A DNA stretch of 64,000 nt from Areca catechu (GCA_021397845.1 CM038053.1:148264041-148328040), one strand, 5' to 3'; positions 42,861 to 55,024 are shown, counted from the first letter of the stretch. Numbers and translations are program-made. The notes: generated from the sequence alone by a model not told the origin.

Positions 42861-43865
42861 TGGTTGCATTAGGGTAGAATAGTTTTCTTTAAATCCAAGC
42901 AAGATCTAAAATTCATGCCTCCTGAGAGGGTGTACTCCAGTACACTATCACGACCCATGGGAATAATGAGCCCCAGGCTGGACGTTTATTTTTTAGATTG
43001 AAGTTTGGTTAAGCCATTGCACTTGTTTGATTAGGTTCTGTTTTCTGAAAAATTGCATCTGTTTTCTGTAATCCGTCTGCAGCTCCAAAGGCAAGTCACT
43101 AATTTTTTGTTTATATTTTTTTTATTATTAATTTTTAAGTCAGTTATCACCATATTAAATTTCATCATTAGAAAAAAATTATAAAAAAAGAAAAATTTTT
43201 GCAGTTTGACACTGTCATTAGGGTTCTGTTCTGTCCTTTTTATTTATCCTCATTTGTAGGATCTACTTAGAGTAGTATAGATTTTAGTTTCAAAATTCCT
43301 TTCATCTACATTGAAACATATAATATAGGAATCCTTTGTGAATTTTTCAGAATTTTTGGACATTTTTTTCATCACGTTTTCTACACCACTTTCAAAATAC
43401 AACACAGTTCTGCAGCACCTTTGCATTTCATTCATCTCATGAGAAATCAAATTAAGGGCATCAATTTGACATAGGGTTAGGGTTTCAACACCTTTCCCTA
43501 GCCCAAAAATCACCAACCAGCATATCGATCCTAGCCCGTTAATTAAAATTGAGTAGAACGTTAATTTGTGCTTACTGGCAAATTGGTTAGGGACACCAAC
43601 AAGTTGGGTTCAGGTTATGGTCAAGTTAACTGTGTCAGCTAATTGGTGTGTGCTTACTGGCTTGGTGTCTAGGATTGGTGCATCAAGGCTTGTGATTTGG
43701 TCCGCCTACCAGGCCAATCTCAGATTGGTGCCTAAGGTTGGCAATCAGGGACCTTCACTCCCCTCCACCTACCTGGCTATGTCTCATAAGTACTACTAGC
43801 TAGTTGGTTCATTTAATTAGACTTCTAATTTATGCTCTAGATCTAGGAAACCTTAGCTCGAACAT
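42861..43865 (+). other. B leader (5' UTR), first part
   Basis: Non-coding. It has a hairpin-prone GGTGTACTCCAGTACAC followed by ACTATCACGACCCATGGGA (42935-42965; shared with N). It also has the blocks TAGGGACACCAACAAGT (43590-43606), GGTGTCTAGG and CTACCAGGCCAATC shared with A, L and M. It is cut by M at AACAT (43861-43865). Confidence 0.78.
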
Positions 43866-43927
43866 TGATGCAGAATGAAAGCTCTGATATCAAAAATGAT
43901 GCAGAACGAAAGCTCTGATACCAAAAA
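43866..43927 (-). repeat. Two tandem 31-bp LTR-end/PBS units in M (also 48988-49049)
   Basis: The units are 43866-43896 and 43897-43927, each TGATGCAGAA...CTCTGATAYCAAAAA. In the 5' LTR they precede the true PBS at 48972-48984, giving three PBS copies in a row. In the 3' LTR they abut the TSD, so they are LTR sequence. Confidence 0.9.
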
Positions 43928-45509
43928 TGATGTAGAACGAAAAGAGATGATGCGATGCGGAAATAAATTAAGACTAATTTTTTTTTTTTATATATTTTCA
44001 GAAGTCGGCTTTGTCTCAAATGAAAGTTAAACTAAATTGAAAGAAACTATATAATAATTGAAAGCACAATTCAAAGAAACTAGATTATCAGAGTAGTTCA
44101 GAAGTAAAGGATCGCTGGGGGTTGAGAAACTCCCAGACCTAGGGTTTCGCTCTGAACTTTCAACAGAACAGAAGTAAAAAGAAGAGAAGGGTTATGTACC
44201 AGACAGTGATCTTCACAGAGTTTAGTGGAAGGACTCTCTCAAGCAGATTGTTGGATCCTCGAATTTGGATATCTTCGCAATGGATCCTCCAATACTGGTC
44301 TTTTGGTAGAGTTGGCTTCTCTTGAACTCAGGATCTGGGAAAGAAGAAGAACAAGTTATGGAACTAGATACTCAAAGAAAGGATTTACCAGATAAGAAGA
44401 ACTTGAAAATTGATGTTGCTGAAATCCTGATTCTCCTGGATGCTGATCTGACTTCCTCTAGGATTTGTTCTGTATTCGAAGTAGCCGATCTGGACCTGGA
44501 TGCTGGTGGTCGGCCTCTACTTGGAAGAGAGGGGTCGTGAGATGATGAGGTAGATTTGGGTTTGGATGATTGGTGGAATGAAGAAGATGATGGGCGGCTA
44601 GGGTTTGGAATTGAAGTGGCTAACCTAGGGTTTTGGTAGGGTTTTTTGGGGTTGGAGATCTCACACCTCCTCAAGGTTCCTAGGGAACCCTGATTTACTC
44701 CCTCACGGAGCTCAACACCAGAATACAAGTGCGGAAGAGAGAAACACAAAGTTGCTCACACAGAAATTGATTTCATTCATCATTATTTTGAAAACTTACA
44801 AGAGGGGTCTATTTTATAGACCTTTACAAGAAATCAAGTTTTTACATCTTCCCATGTGGGACTAATGGGATGGACTCTCAAATTAGGCATGTAGAATCAA
44901 ATCCTCCTCATAATGGCCGTCCAAAAACTTCCTTAAATGTTGATTGGTGGCTCCAAATGGCAAGAAGATGGTGCCTCCTAGCCTTGCTCTTCAAGACAAG
45001 TATTTTCCTTCCATGCTTGGTTTTATTTGGAAGTATTTGGGCGCCTCCTAGTCTTACTCCCCAAGTGTTGCTCCTTTCTTTTCATAGCTTGGCTCTTATG
45101 GAATTGTTTTGGGCGCCCCCTTGGATTGAGGATCCAAGATTGATCGCCTTAAGTGGCGCATGAAAGAAGGGACCTGCTTTCTTGTGGTGTGGGGACCAAG
45201 GCACACTGGGCAAGGGATGTGGTGCCTCATGGGCTCTGGCGTGTGGCTGGGAGTGTGGCGCCCATTTGCTTGGGTCTTGACTTAGCTGTAAAAAAATGGC
45301 ACCAACCTAGAGAAGACCTAGACCACTACTAGGACTTGTACTGAGTTAACATGACTCAACAAAATTTTAAATTACAGGGAAATATAGACTTAACATTAAA
45401 AATGAGTTGACCAAGTCAACCCTTATTACAAATCCTAATCTTCGGGCAAGGTCAATCAGAGATCCAGATGGAACCCTGAACTCTTCTTCTGATTCTGGTG
45501 CACGCACCA
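43866..45509 (-). repeat. M 3' LTR (1644 bp)
   Basis: TGATGCAGAATG to TGGTGCACGCACCA. Its equal length to the 5' LTR suggests a recent insertion. LTR identity was not computed. Confidence 0.94.
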
Positions 45510-46105
45510 ATTCTCCCGGGGTGGGAGGAACTCGACCTTGTCGAGTATGGATCAAGTTGGCTCTGGTATCTCTCCAAGAGATCTGGATCCAGCTCTTGTA
45601 ATTCATCTAGGGAGATCCAAGAGTCATCAGAATCTGGCCTTCCTTGCCAGCGGACCAGGTATCTTTGGTATCCCCGATTACGAGTAGAGATAACCTGATC
45701 GTCCAGGATCTTTTGAATCTGCTCTTTCCTCACAGGCCAGTTTGTTGGTGGACACATAAGGTTGGGTTCACTCTCAAGAGCAAGATTAGGCTCAAAAGGC
45801 TCACTGGGAATCACAGCTGGCTCTCTATACTCTACTATGTCTGTAATGTTGAAAGTGGAGCTAATGCCTAGCTCTGAAGGCAACTCGAGCACATAGGCAT
45901 TGGACACTACTCTCTTCACCACTCTAAATGGTCCAGCTTTTCTAGCATGTAACTTTCTAACGGTTCCAGGAGGAAACCGTTCAGGCCTTAACCTAATCAT
46001 TACATAGTCTCCCTCAATAAAAATTTTGACTCGCCTTTGAGAATCAGCCAACTTCTTATAAGTTTCATTACTTAAAGTTATTTTGGCATGAATTTCATTA
46101 TGCAA
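45452..46105 (-). CDS. pol: M: intact integrase C-terminus, chromodomain and LTR-encoded tail
   Basis: A 217-codon open frame. Residues 1-75 are the IN C-terminal DNA-binding region (KLADSQRRVKIFIEGDYVMI, RLRPERFPPGTVRKLHARKA, then a decayed GPxxY). Residues 75-90 are GISSTFNITDIVEY. Residues ~125-180 are the chromodomain (KILDDQVISTRNRGYQRYLV, RWQGRPDSDDSW). The tail SSSSHPGRIGACTRIRRR is partly encoded inside the 3' LTR (from 45509) and stops after GSIWISD. The first ATG is probably not a genuine start, because upstream stops separate it from the IN relic. It is part of a polyprotein in functional relatives. Confidence 0.85.
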   Translation of the reverse strand: MHNEIHAKITLSNETYKKLADSQRRVKIFIEGDYVMIRLRPERFPPGTVRKLHARKAGPFRVVKRVVSNAYVLELPSELGISSTFNITDIVEYREPAVIPSEPFEPNLALESEPNLMCPPTNWPVRKEQIQKILDDQVISTRNRGYQRYLVRWQGRPDSDDSWISLDELQELDPDLLERYQSQLDPYSTRSSSSHPGRIGACTRIRRRVQGSIWISD

Positions 46106-46256
46106 GTCCTTTACATGCTATGCAAGTGCATCAAGAGACTTGTGTGTGTGGGCTAATAATGAAATCAGATCAAGTGGTGTGTGAGGCTTGTATCCATGAA
46201 CAATTTCAAAGGGACCCTAGCCTATAGACCTATTGATCGAAATATTGAATGCAATT

Positions 46257-46516
46257 TCAGCCCTGGACAAAATACAAATCCCAATTCCTGGTGCTCTCAA
46301 TCAAACCAAAATCTGAGCCAAAGCCTAGTAAAGGGTCAAGAAAAACTAAACTAGACTGATGACGCATTCCTAAAGAATGGACTTTATTCCAAAGGAACCC
46401 TAGGTCTAAACCTAACAAACTACGGCTCTCTAGGTTTGACCTTGGGTCGGAGGATGGCATGCAGAGCATGAAAACTTATCATGGGTGCCTAGTAGGTGCC
46501 ATAAGGTCTTCCAGAA
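46257..46516 (-). pseudogene. pol: M: integrase-core relic
   Basis: Matches K 9990-10256 and L 24974-25250. It is YFW/N-KTLWHLLGT-like and then a stop. The conserved 70-codon frame 46469-46257 arises from the same DNA in another frame. The DDE triad is absent. Confidence 0.65.
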
Positions 46517-47221
46517 TTAGGTGGCAAACCTAATAGGTTCTAACACGTGGTTCACTCTAAAGACTTCGACAAAGTATACTTGGATGGTGTAAGAAGCATT
46601 GGAAGTCCTAGAGAAAGGGAGGAAATATGAGGTGGAGTCTCGAATTACCTGTTGACTAAAGGTGGTGACCTGAAGGTTTGAATGGTGATCTATGAGTGTT
46701 AACTGGTCATCCTTATGAAAGGAAAAGTTTGCTACTCCCAGGAATGGATCAAGAGATGGTTCGGGAAGTAGCCTAGGACATGTGATTACAACAGTTAAGG
46801 TTTGTTCTCTAAGAAAATAATGATCCACTTTCTAAAGAAATGGATTAGAGAATGATTCATGGAAGGGCCTATGGATGATGACCTCAAGACTTGAAATTTG
46901 ACCTATGGGTGCGGAAAGGTATACTCTATAGAAGGGTAGGTCAGTCATGCGAAGGAATGGGTCTGGGGCCATAAGGAGGACTTCTACAAGACTGGGTGAA
47001 TCAATCTGCTCAAGACAAGGATATTCAATTGAGATTACGGGAGAGACCTTAGTGGCCAGGCATGGGACAAGGTCCAATTGTAAGAGGCTTGATTTAGTCA
47101 TCCTAAGGAGAGGATCTACCATAGGGTGGGCAAACTTAAACAGTTCAGTGCAAAGATCTTCAATTGGTACTTGGGGAATGACTGTCATTAGAGGATACGA
47201 ACTGATAGCTCGGGCTAACAC
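46517..47221 (-). pseudogene. M: conserved frame in place of RT (K homologue)
   Basis: Two abutting frames, 47221-46832 and 46828-46517, equal the intact K frame (9331-9981) with a single stop after HESFSNPFL (Glu codon to TAG) and a slightly longer N-terminus (LARAISSYPL). Most differences from K look like single substitutions. No known domain; see the K entry. Confidence 0.55.
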
Positions 47222-47289
47222 TATGAGTTCTTCCTAGGGGTATTTGACTAAAGGAACCTGGTTCTCACAAATCTCTTGAATTTCTGAAC

Positions 47290-48111
47290 TAGGTCCTACC
47301 ACTTGGTTGCTCTCCAAGGTCTCCTCAGGTAGGGAACCAATAGTATCGATGTCACATTCTTCAAGTTCTTCCCCCTCTATTCATCAACTAGACTCAAGCA
47401 AGCATCATATACTTCCTCGATGCCATCTTCAATGGGTTTCGGGTCAATGGTAATCGGGTCAACTGATTCTGGGCTTGTCATACCTAACCTTTCTTCCTCA
47501 TTGGTAGGCTTGGGTTCTTCCTTATTAATGTCATCCTTACGATTCTTACCACTTAGCTGTGCACAAGACAGTCCTATGCATGGGCACTGGCTAGATTTAT
47601 GGCCTCTTTCTCCACAAAACCAACATTATTGCGATATGGGAACCTGGGTCACACTGGGTTTCAAGCTAGTAGAGACCTTACTTGGGCATGGGTGTGGATC
47701 TAAATGGTTTGATCTAGAAGACTTGGGTTGTTGAGTGACTGGTCTAGAATATTGTAAGGACCTCTCATAGACATGATCCACACTATAGATATCATGGTTA
47801 GGCTTCCTAGGGTTATGCTCGGGATCACGGTATAAGGTCCTCCTAGGCTCCTTGTGTGGGTGAGGTTGAGGCACATTAAAATCTGGGTCAGGAGTCCAAT
47901 TCTGATGTCTAGGTTCCTCAAGTACTTGGACTTGATCCCTAAGTTGGGTAAAATCCTCACGGACTGGATTCCTAAATTGGGCAACAATATCAGTCATATC
48001 CTGACTCAATTTGTTCATACTTTCGGTAAGAGTTCTAACCATGGCCTCTAAATCAGGTTGGATTTGACAGGTTGGTAGGGTACCCCATTTCGGGTGGACA
48101 TGATGATGCAA
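47290..48111 (-). pseudogene. gag: M: gag without capsid, intact zinc knuckle
   Basis: The frame 48111-47626 starts upstream of the conserved MSTRN-like start and includes MVRTLTESMNKLSQDMTDIV (coiled coil), then a Pro/Arg/His-rich stretch. One stop precedes CWFCGERGHKSSQC, a perfect CX2CX4HX4C knuckle (about 47625-47580), followed by the acidic linker SPESVDPITIDPKPIEDG. The ~200-residue capsid domain seen in B, L and N is missing. Confidence 0.8.
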
Positions 48112-48987
48112 GCAAACACACCAAATGAGACTCGACTGAAATGACTACAGGCTAACTAGACGTAGAGCCCAAACTAGATGCCTAATCAGAGTGGCAAGCT
48201 AGCCTGTAGTAACTCGGGACTCAGCCAGGCAGGTGTAAGGGGAGTGTTAGGTCACTAATTGCCAATCCTAGACACCAATCAGTGATTGGCCAGGTAGGCA
48301 GACCAGCACACAAGCCCTTCGGGATAGAATCCCTGAACCACCATTCTAGACACTGAGTACAAAGCACACACAGAGTAACTAGACAAACTGACTCAACACT
48401 AGCCTAGACCCGACCAGTTGGTGTCCCTAGTCCACTAGGGCAAATTAGGTATAATTAATTTTACGATTAAAGGCTTAGGTTCGAATGCATGGGAGGTGGT
48501 TTTGGGCTAAGGAGAGGGTCTCAATCCTCTCCTTATATTGCAACTTCGGTGACCTTAAGATAGATTCAATTTATGCACACAGCTTGCAGAAAATAAAAAG
48601 CAGAACAGAAGTAAAATTGATCTCAGAAAATCTACAGAAATTAATAAATCATGAAAATCTTTTGTTAATTACTTTCAATTATATTGGTTCCAGCAAAATA
48701 AGAATTAATTAATTTAGAATTTTTTGTAGCGAGAAACAATTCAAATAACAGGACAGTTACTGGCAGAAAACAGAACGTGTGTCCTGTTTACAATCCCTGC
48801 CAAGAAGTTATAACCCAGCGGCACCCCTACACTCCCTAGGAAACCCCGTGGAATGGGAGGAGGAGACTTGTGTCTCGCTTGTTCCTAGGACCGGACAGCC
48901 AGGGGAGTCTACTCCAGGCAGCAAAATTAAAAAGGAACAAAAATAATCAAAAAAGCAAGAACCCTAGACATGGCTCTGATACCAGAA
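48112..48987 (-). other. M leader and PBS
   Basis: A non-coding leader closely related to L's: CTACCTGGCCAATC, GGTGTCTAG, TAGGGACACCAACTGGT (about 48180-48440) and GGTCCTAGGAAC (48840-48900). The PBS complement GGCTCTGATACCA is at 48972-48984. Confidence 0.78.
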
Positions 48988-50631
48988 TGATGCAGGACGA
49001 AAGCTCTGATACCAAAAATGATGCAGAAAGAAAGCTCTGATACCAGAAATGATGCAGAACGAAAAGAGATGATGCGATGCTGAAATAAATTAAGACTATT
49101 TTTTTTTTTTTTATATTTTCAGAAGTCGGCTTTGTCTTAAATGAAAGTTAAACTTAATTGAAAGAAACTATATAATAATTGAAAGAACAATTCAAAGAAA
49201 CTAGATTATCAGAGTAGTTCAGAAGTAAAGGATCACTGGGGTTGAGAAACTCCCAGACCTAGGGTTTTGCTCTGAACTTTCAACAGGACAGAAGTAAAGA
49301 GAAGAGAAGGGTTATGTACCAGACAGTGATCTTCACAGAGTTTAGTGGAAGGACTCTCTCTAGCAAATTGTTGGACCCTCGGATTTGGATATATTCGTAA
49401 TGGATCCTCCAATATTGGTCCTTTGGCAGAGTTGGCTTCTCCTGAACTCAGGATCTGGGAAAGAAGAAGAACAAGTTATGGAACTAGATACTCAAAGAAA
49501 GGATTTACCAGATAAGAAGAACTTGAAAATTGATGTTGCTGAAATCCTGATTCTCTTGGATGCTGATCTGACTTCCTCTGGAATTTGCTCTGTATTCGAA
49601 GTAGCCGATCTGGACCTGGATGCTGGTGGTTAGCCTCTACATGGAAGAGAGGGGCCGTGAGATGATGAGGTAGATTAAGGTTTAGATGATTGGTGGAATG
49701 AAGAAGATGATGGGCTGCTAGGGTTTGGAATTGAAGTGGCTAACCTAAGATTTTGGTAGGGTTTTTTGGGGTTGGAGATCTCACACCTCCTCAAGGTTCC
49801 TAGGAAACCCGGATTTACTCCCTCACAGAGCTCAACACCTGAATACAAGTGCAGAAGAGAGAAACACAAACTTGCTCACACAGAAATTGATTTCATTCAT
49901 CATTATTTTGAAAACTTACAAGAGGGGTCTATTTTATAGACCTTTACAAGAAATCAAGTTTTTACATCTTTTCATGTGGGACTAATGGGATGGACTCTCA
50001 AATTAGGCATGTAGAATCAAATCCTCCTCATAATGGTCGGCCAAAAGCTTCCTTAAATGTTGATTGGTGGCTCCAAATGGCAAGAAGATGGTGCCTCATA
50101 GCCTTGCTCTTCAAGACAAGTATTTTCCTTCCATGCTTGGTTTTATTTGGAAGTATTTGGGCGCCTCCTAGTCTTGCTCCCCAAGTGTTGCTCCTTTCTT
50201 TTCATAGCTTGGCTCTTATGGAATTGTTTTGTGTGCCCCCTTGGATTGAGGATCCTAGATTGATCTCTACTTAAGTGGCGCATGAAAGAAGGGACCTGCT
50301 TTCTTCGGGTGTGGGGACCATGGCACACTGGGCAAGGGATGTGGCACCTCATGGGCTCTGGTGTGTGGCTGGGAGTGTGGCACCCACTTGCTTGGGTCTT
50401 GACTTAGCTGGAAAAAAATGGCACCAACCTGGAGAAGACCTAGACCACTACTAGGACTTGTACTGAGTCAACATGACTCAACAAAAATTTAAATTATAGG
50501 GAAATACAGACTTAAGATTAAAAATGAGTTGACCAAGTCAACCCTTATTACAAACCCTAATCTTCGGGCAAGGTCAATCAGAGATCCAGATGGAACCCTG
50601 AAGTCTTCTTCGGATTCTGGTGCCCGCACCA
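48988..50631 (-). repeat. M 5' LTR (1644 bp)
   Basis: Pairs with 43866-45509. It ends TGGTGCCCGCACCA (50618-50631), followed by AACTT. Confidence 0.94.
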
Positions 50632-50652
50632 AACTTGAGTCCATTTGCATGC

Positions 50653-51897
50653 ATGACAACTAGAGCAGGGACACCATATTCACCAATCCAAGCCCAGTCA
50701 AGTGTAGCCATGGACCAAAACTTATGGAATTTGATCGAAGGCCTAAATGATCAAGTGGCCCAACTAACTAAGAGTTTAACTGAGCAATTGGCCCAAACAA
50801 ATCAGAATGTGGCACAAACCAACCAAGACATGAATGAGCAGTTAGCCCACATCACTACTAGGTTGGATCAGTTAGAGGCTAGAACCCCTGAAAGCAATCA
50901 TGAAGCCCAGACTGAGCCTGAGCATAGTCTTGCACCTGAACTCAAGACCCTATTGAACCCTAGAAGGATTCCATATCAAAACCCTCTCTACGAAACAAAC
51001 CCTAGGAGAGCTCCCCAAGAACAGTTTTAAGATCCAATTCCTAGAGGACCCCACCCTGATCAAACCATCGATCCCAACCCAAGGAGATTCCATCATGAGC
51101 CTAACTATGAACCCAATGTCAGGAGACCCACCCCAATTCATCTTGATCAAGATGACCGAACCATGAAGAACATTAGGCTGGAAGCTCCCACCTTTGATGG
51201 AATTTTAGATCCTAAGATCTACATTGATTGGGAAGGTGAGATGGACTAGTATTTTGACTGGTTTGAGATGAGTGAAGAGCACAAGTGTAAGTTTGCAAAG
51301 CTTAAACTTGTGCGCCAAGCTAGGTTATATTGGGGAAACGTTGAGAGACTCACTAGACAGAGAGGTGATGTGCCCATAGTGACCTGGCGAGCTATGAAAC
51401 TTAGGTTTTGGGAGAAATACCTTCCTATGTCCTACCACCAAAGACTCCTAGATCAATGGAAAAGACTCACTCAAGGAAATAGGAGTGTTGCAGAGTACAT
51501 AGTAAAGTTTGACGAATTCGTTATGAGGTGCAATGTTGATGAATCTGAGTCGGTGACCTTGTCTAGATTTCGAGCCGGACTGAGGGAAGAAATTCAAAGA
51601 GAATTGTTCATGCGAGAGGTACATTACCTAGAATTGGCCTATCAGATAGCTAGGGAAGCTGGGAGATTCCATAGAGGTCCAGTATATCGTAGGCTTGAAG
51701 CCCCTAGGACTAGTGCACCTTACCAGCAGTCAGAATCCAATCAGCCTAGATTCAACCGACCCAATCCTAATGTGCCTGTGACCCGAAGAGATGACAAGGG
51801 GAAAACACCTGAGACCCAAAGAACTCCAAATCCTATTTCAAGTGTAACAAAGTGGATCACTATTCTAGCAGTTGTCCCAATAGAGCCCTACACATAG
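50653..51897 (+). pseudogene. gag: B: gag polyprotein
   Basis: It starts MTTRAGTPYS (ATG 50653). That matches the starts in A and C and lies at the end of the leader; the upstream in-frame ATG at 50620 is in M. Then come Gln/Asn-rich repeats (NQNVAQTNQDMNEQL, coiled coil), LEAPTFDG, a capsid domain (HKCKFAKLKLVRQARLYWGN to RFRAGLREEIQREL) and a basic Pro-rich tail. In-frame stops are at 51028 (after EQF) and 51247 (Gln codon to TAG). The frame leaves the knuckle out by a one-base shift near 51840. Confidence 0.93.
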
Positions 51898-52478
51898 GGG
51901 AAATAGAAGAGGAAGCCGTAGAATCCCAAGGTGAATTTGAGGAGGAAGTATACCAGGCAGATGAGAACTTGGCTGAAGAGTATGAGGAAGAGGAAGTCCT
52001 GGTACATCAAGATTTGATAGGAGTGGTTAGGTGTATTCTCACCCAGGCTAAAACCCAAGAAGATTGGCGTAGGACTAGCATCCTACAGACATTCATTAAG
52101 ATAGGTGAGAAAGTATGCAAAGTCATTTTAGATAGCGGTAGCTGTGTCAATACCATATCTACCAACACAGTAAAAACCCTAGGATTGCCCACCGTACCCC
52201 ACCCCAATCCCTATAAGGTATCCTGGATAGACTCAACCACGATTTCCATTAAGTCTAGGTGCCTAGTAACCATTCAATTCCAATCTTACCTAGAGAAAGT
52301 ATGGTGTGATGTACTTCCAATGGAAGTAAGTAGCATAATCCTAGGCCGACCATAGCTGTACGATCTTGATGTAACACTCTATGGTCGTTCTAATTCGTGC
52401 TCGTTTACTCATAATGGAAAGAAGATCGTAATCCATTCTTCTCCACCTAAGAACCCCATTAAGAGAGGATCAAGCCAA
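51840..52478 (+). pseudogene. pol: B: nucleocapsid knuckle and aspartic protease
   Basis: In the shifted frame: YFKCNKVDHYSSSC (CCHC knuckle whose first Cys is Tyr), an acidic linker (EYEEEEVLVHQD), then protease KVCKVILDSGSCVNTIS with an intact D-S-G motif, PHPNPYKVSW and VWCDVLPMEVSSIILGRP. A TAG at 52353 replaces the Trp codon normal after GRP. The frame is open from 51852 to 52355. Confidence 0.92.
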
Positions 52479-53986
52479 TTGAGTGATAAGAAAAAAGGGA
52501 TAAACGTGATCACTGCTAAAGAAATGGAGCAAGAAATTAGCAATGGATCACCTGTTTGGATTTTGACCATTAAGGATCATCAAGAACCTCTTTCAAAAGA
52601 ACAACCTCCAGAAGTCAGTGAAGTGCTAGAGGAGTTCAAAGACGTGTTCCCCGATGACTTACCCGACCAACTCCGACCTCTTAGGGATATACAACATGCG
52701 ATAGATTTAGTCCCCGGAGCAACCCTATCGAACCTTCCCCATTATAGAATGAACCCTACCGAGCACCAAGAATTACAATGACAAGTAGGAGCACTCCTAA
52801 AGAAATGATTCATTAGGGAAAGTTTGAGTCCATGCACAGTCCCATCCTTAGTTACCCCTAAGAAAGATGGCACATGGAGAATGTGTGTTGATAGTCGAGC
52901 CATAAAAAAATAACGGTGAACTATAGGTTTCCCATCCCCTGCTTGGATGATATGTTAGATATGATGGCCGGTGAAACTATATTTTCTAAGATTGACCTGA
53001 AGAGTGGCTATCACCAAGTTAGGATCAGACCAGGGGATGAATGGAAGACTGCCTTTAAAACTAAGGACGGGTTATTTGAATGGGTAGTCATGCCTTTTGG
53101 GTTATCAAATGCCCCTAGCAATTTTATGCGAATCATGAATCAAGTCCTACGGGCCTTTATTGGGAAATTTGTTGTCGTTTACTTTGACGACATACTTATC
53201 TATAGTAGGACTAGAGAAGATCATCAACAACATCTGAGGCAGGTCTGTTTAGCACTTAGGAAAGATAACCTCTATGCCAACCTAAAGAAATGTGCTTTCA
53301 TGACTACTAGAGTTATCTTCCTAGGATTTGTTGTGACCCCTGAAGGAGTATCCGCTGACCCTGAGAAGGTTAAGGCAATTGTAGAGTGGCCAACACCCAA
53401 TAATATTCACGAAGTAAGAAGTTTTCATGGCCTCGCTACGTTTTATCGAAGATTTATTAGAGGGTTTAGCACCATAGTTGCTCCTATCACGGATTGTATT
53501 AGGAAGGGCCACTTTGAATGGACGAAGTCAGCTGATAAGGCCTTCCTTCACATCAAGGATAAGATGACCCAAGCACCAGTCTTAAGACTTCTTGATTTTT
53601 CTAAGGTCTTTGAAGTAGTATGCGATGCTTCGATAATAGGGATTGGTATAGTTCTGAGTCAAGAGAATCATCCCGTAGCATTCTTTAGTGAGAAATTGAA
53701 TGAAGCCAGGAAGAAATACTCCACATATGATCGGGAGCTTTATGCGGTAGTGCAAGCATTAAGGTATTGGAGGCATTATCTCCTACCGCAAGAACTTGTT
53801 TTATTTTCAGACCATGAAGCCCTTAGGTTTTTGAGTTCCCAAAAGAAACTAAACCCTAGGCATGCCAAATGGGTAGAATACATCCAATCCTATACTTTTG
53901 TCCTAAAACATCAATCGGGAACTGACAATAAGGTAGCTGATGCCCTAAGTCGTAGAATGTTACTTTTATCTTCAGTCAGTACTTAA
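52479..53986 (+). pseudogene. pol: B: reverse transcriptase and RNase H
   Basis: The pre-RT linker FPDDLPDQLRPLRDIQHAID and the start HYRMNPTEHQEL are open to 52781. Stops at 52779 and about 52806 and an A-run frameshift near 52905 interrupt. The frame 52916-53986 (356 codons) then carries PCLDDMLDMM, FSKIDLKSGYHQVRIRPGDE, PFGLSNAPSNFMR, VVYFDDILIYSR (YFDD at 53180-53191), FLGFVVTPEGVS and FYRRFI. RNase H follows: VVCDASIIGIGIVLSQENHP, YSTYDRELYAVVQALRYWRH, SDHEALRFL and NKVADALSRR. The catalytic residues are intact in this part. Confidence 0.95.
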
Positions 53987-55024
53987 GTCATAGGTTTTGA
54001 AAGAATTAAGGAGCAGTACGAAACCTGTCCAGATTTTGGTGAAATTTATCAGGTTTTGCATCAAGGACCATCTAGTGATCATAGTGACTATACCCTTCTA
54101 GATGGTTATCTTTTTAGAGAGAATAGGCTTTGCATCCCAAGAACCTCCCTAAGAGATTTTTTAGTTTGGGAGATACATGCATGAGGTTTGGCTGGCCACT
54201 TCGGACGAAACAAGACTATCTTGGCTATTGAGGAACAATTTTACCGGCCAGGCCTTAAGAAACAAGTAGCAAACCTTGTAGCCCGATGTAGGACATATGC
54301 TGTTGTAAAGCAGCAAAAGAAGAATACAGGGATATACACTCCATTACCTGTACCTGAGTGTCCATGGCAGGATCTAAGCATGGACTTTGTTCTAGGATTA
54401 CCCAAGACCATTCGAAAACATGATTCAATCTTTATGGTGGTCGACCGGTTTTCAAAAATGGCCCATTTCATACCTTGATCCCAAACTTCCGATGCGTTTA
54501 GGATAGCTAAACTCTTTCTTGATCAAGTAGTCAGACTCCACGGGTTACGAAAAATCATAGTTTCTGATAGGGATGTCTGCTTCACAAGTTACTTCTAGAA
54601 AATCCTTTGGCACCTATTAGGAACTAGACTGAAATTCTCCACAACCTACCATCCCCAGACTGATGGACAAACCGAGGTTGTAAATAGAAGTCTAGGGAAC
54701 TTGCTGAGATGCCTAGTGGGAGAAAGTCTAGGGAACTGGGATTTGTTATTGCCACGTGCTGAGTTCGCTTACAACAGTTCGGTCAATAGATCTATGGGCA
54801 AAAGTCCCTTTGAGATAGTCCATGGTTACAAGCCTAGGAAGCCTTTAAATCTAATCCCACTACCTATTCACACACGAGTCTTTGAGTCTGCTGAGTCTTT
54901 TGCATAGCATGTCACAAATCTGCATAAAAAAATCAGTAATAAGATCAACCTGAGCAATGAAACTTACAAACACTTAGCTGACTCACATAAGAGGGCTAAA
55001 GAATTCTGTGAGGGGGATTATGCG
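53987..55024 (+). pseudogene. pol: B: integrase
   Basis: The N-terminal finger GHFGRNKTILAIEEQFYRPG with RCRTYAV has Tyr for the second Cys. The core MDFVLGLPKT (Asp), KIIVSDRDVCFTSYF (Asp) and HPQTDGQTEVVNRSL (Glu) has the DDE triad intact. KSPFEIVHGYKPRKPLNL follows. Stops: near 53984, 54182 (Gly to TGA), 54476 (Cys to TGA), 54597 (Trp to TAG) and 54905 (Gln to TAG). Apart from these the frame is constant. Confidence 0.93.

Larger units (their letters stand above)
43866..50631 (-). mobile_element. Element M: non-autonomous chromovirus derivative, 6.77 kb
   Basis: The LTRs are 43866-45509 and 48988-50631 (1644 bp each). The TSD is AACAT/AACTT. The PBS complement is at 48972-48984. The internal region has a gag N-terminus with an intact CCHC knuckle but no capsid, an acidic linker, the 216-residue-type frame, an IN-core relic, and an intact IN C-terminus plus chromodomain. 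It has the same LTR family and body plan as K. Each LTR 3' end carries two extra 31-bp LTR-end/PBS units. Confidence 0.94.

Noticed and set aside
51840..51900. Programmed gag-pol frameshift in B
   Set aside because: Tempting because PR is in another frame, but the knuckle itself is split and one Cys is lost; most plant chromoviruses have one frame, so a random indel is likelier.
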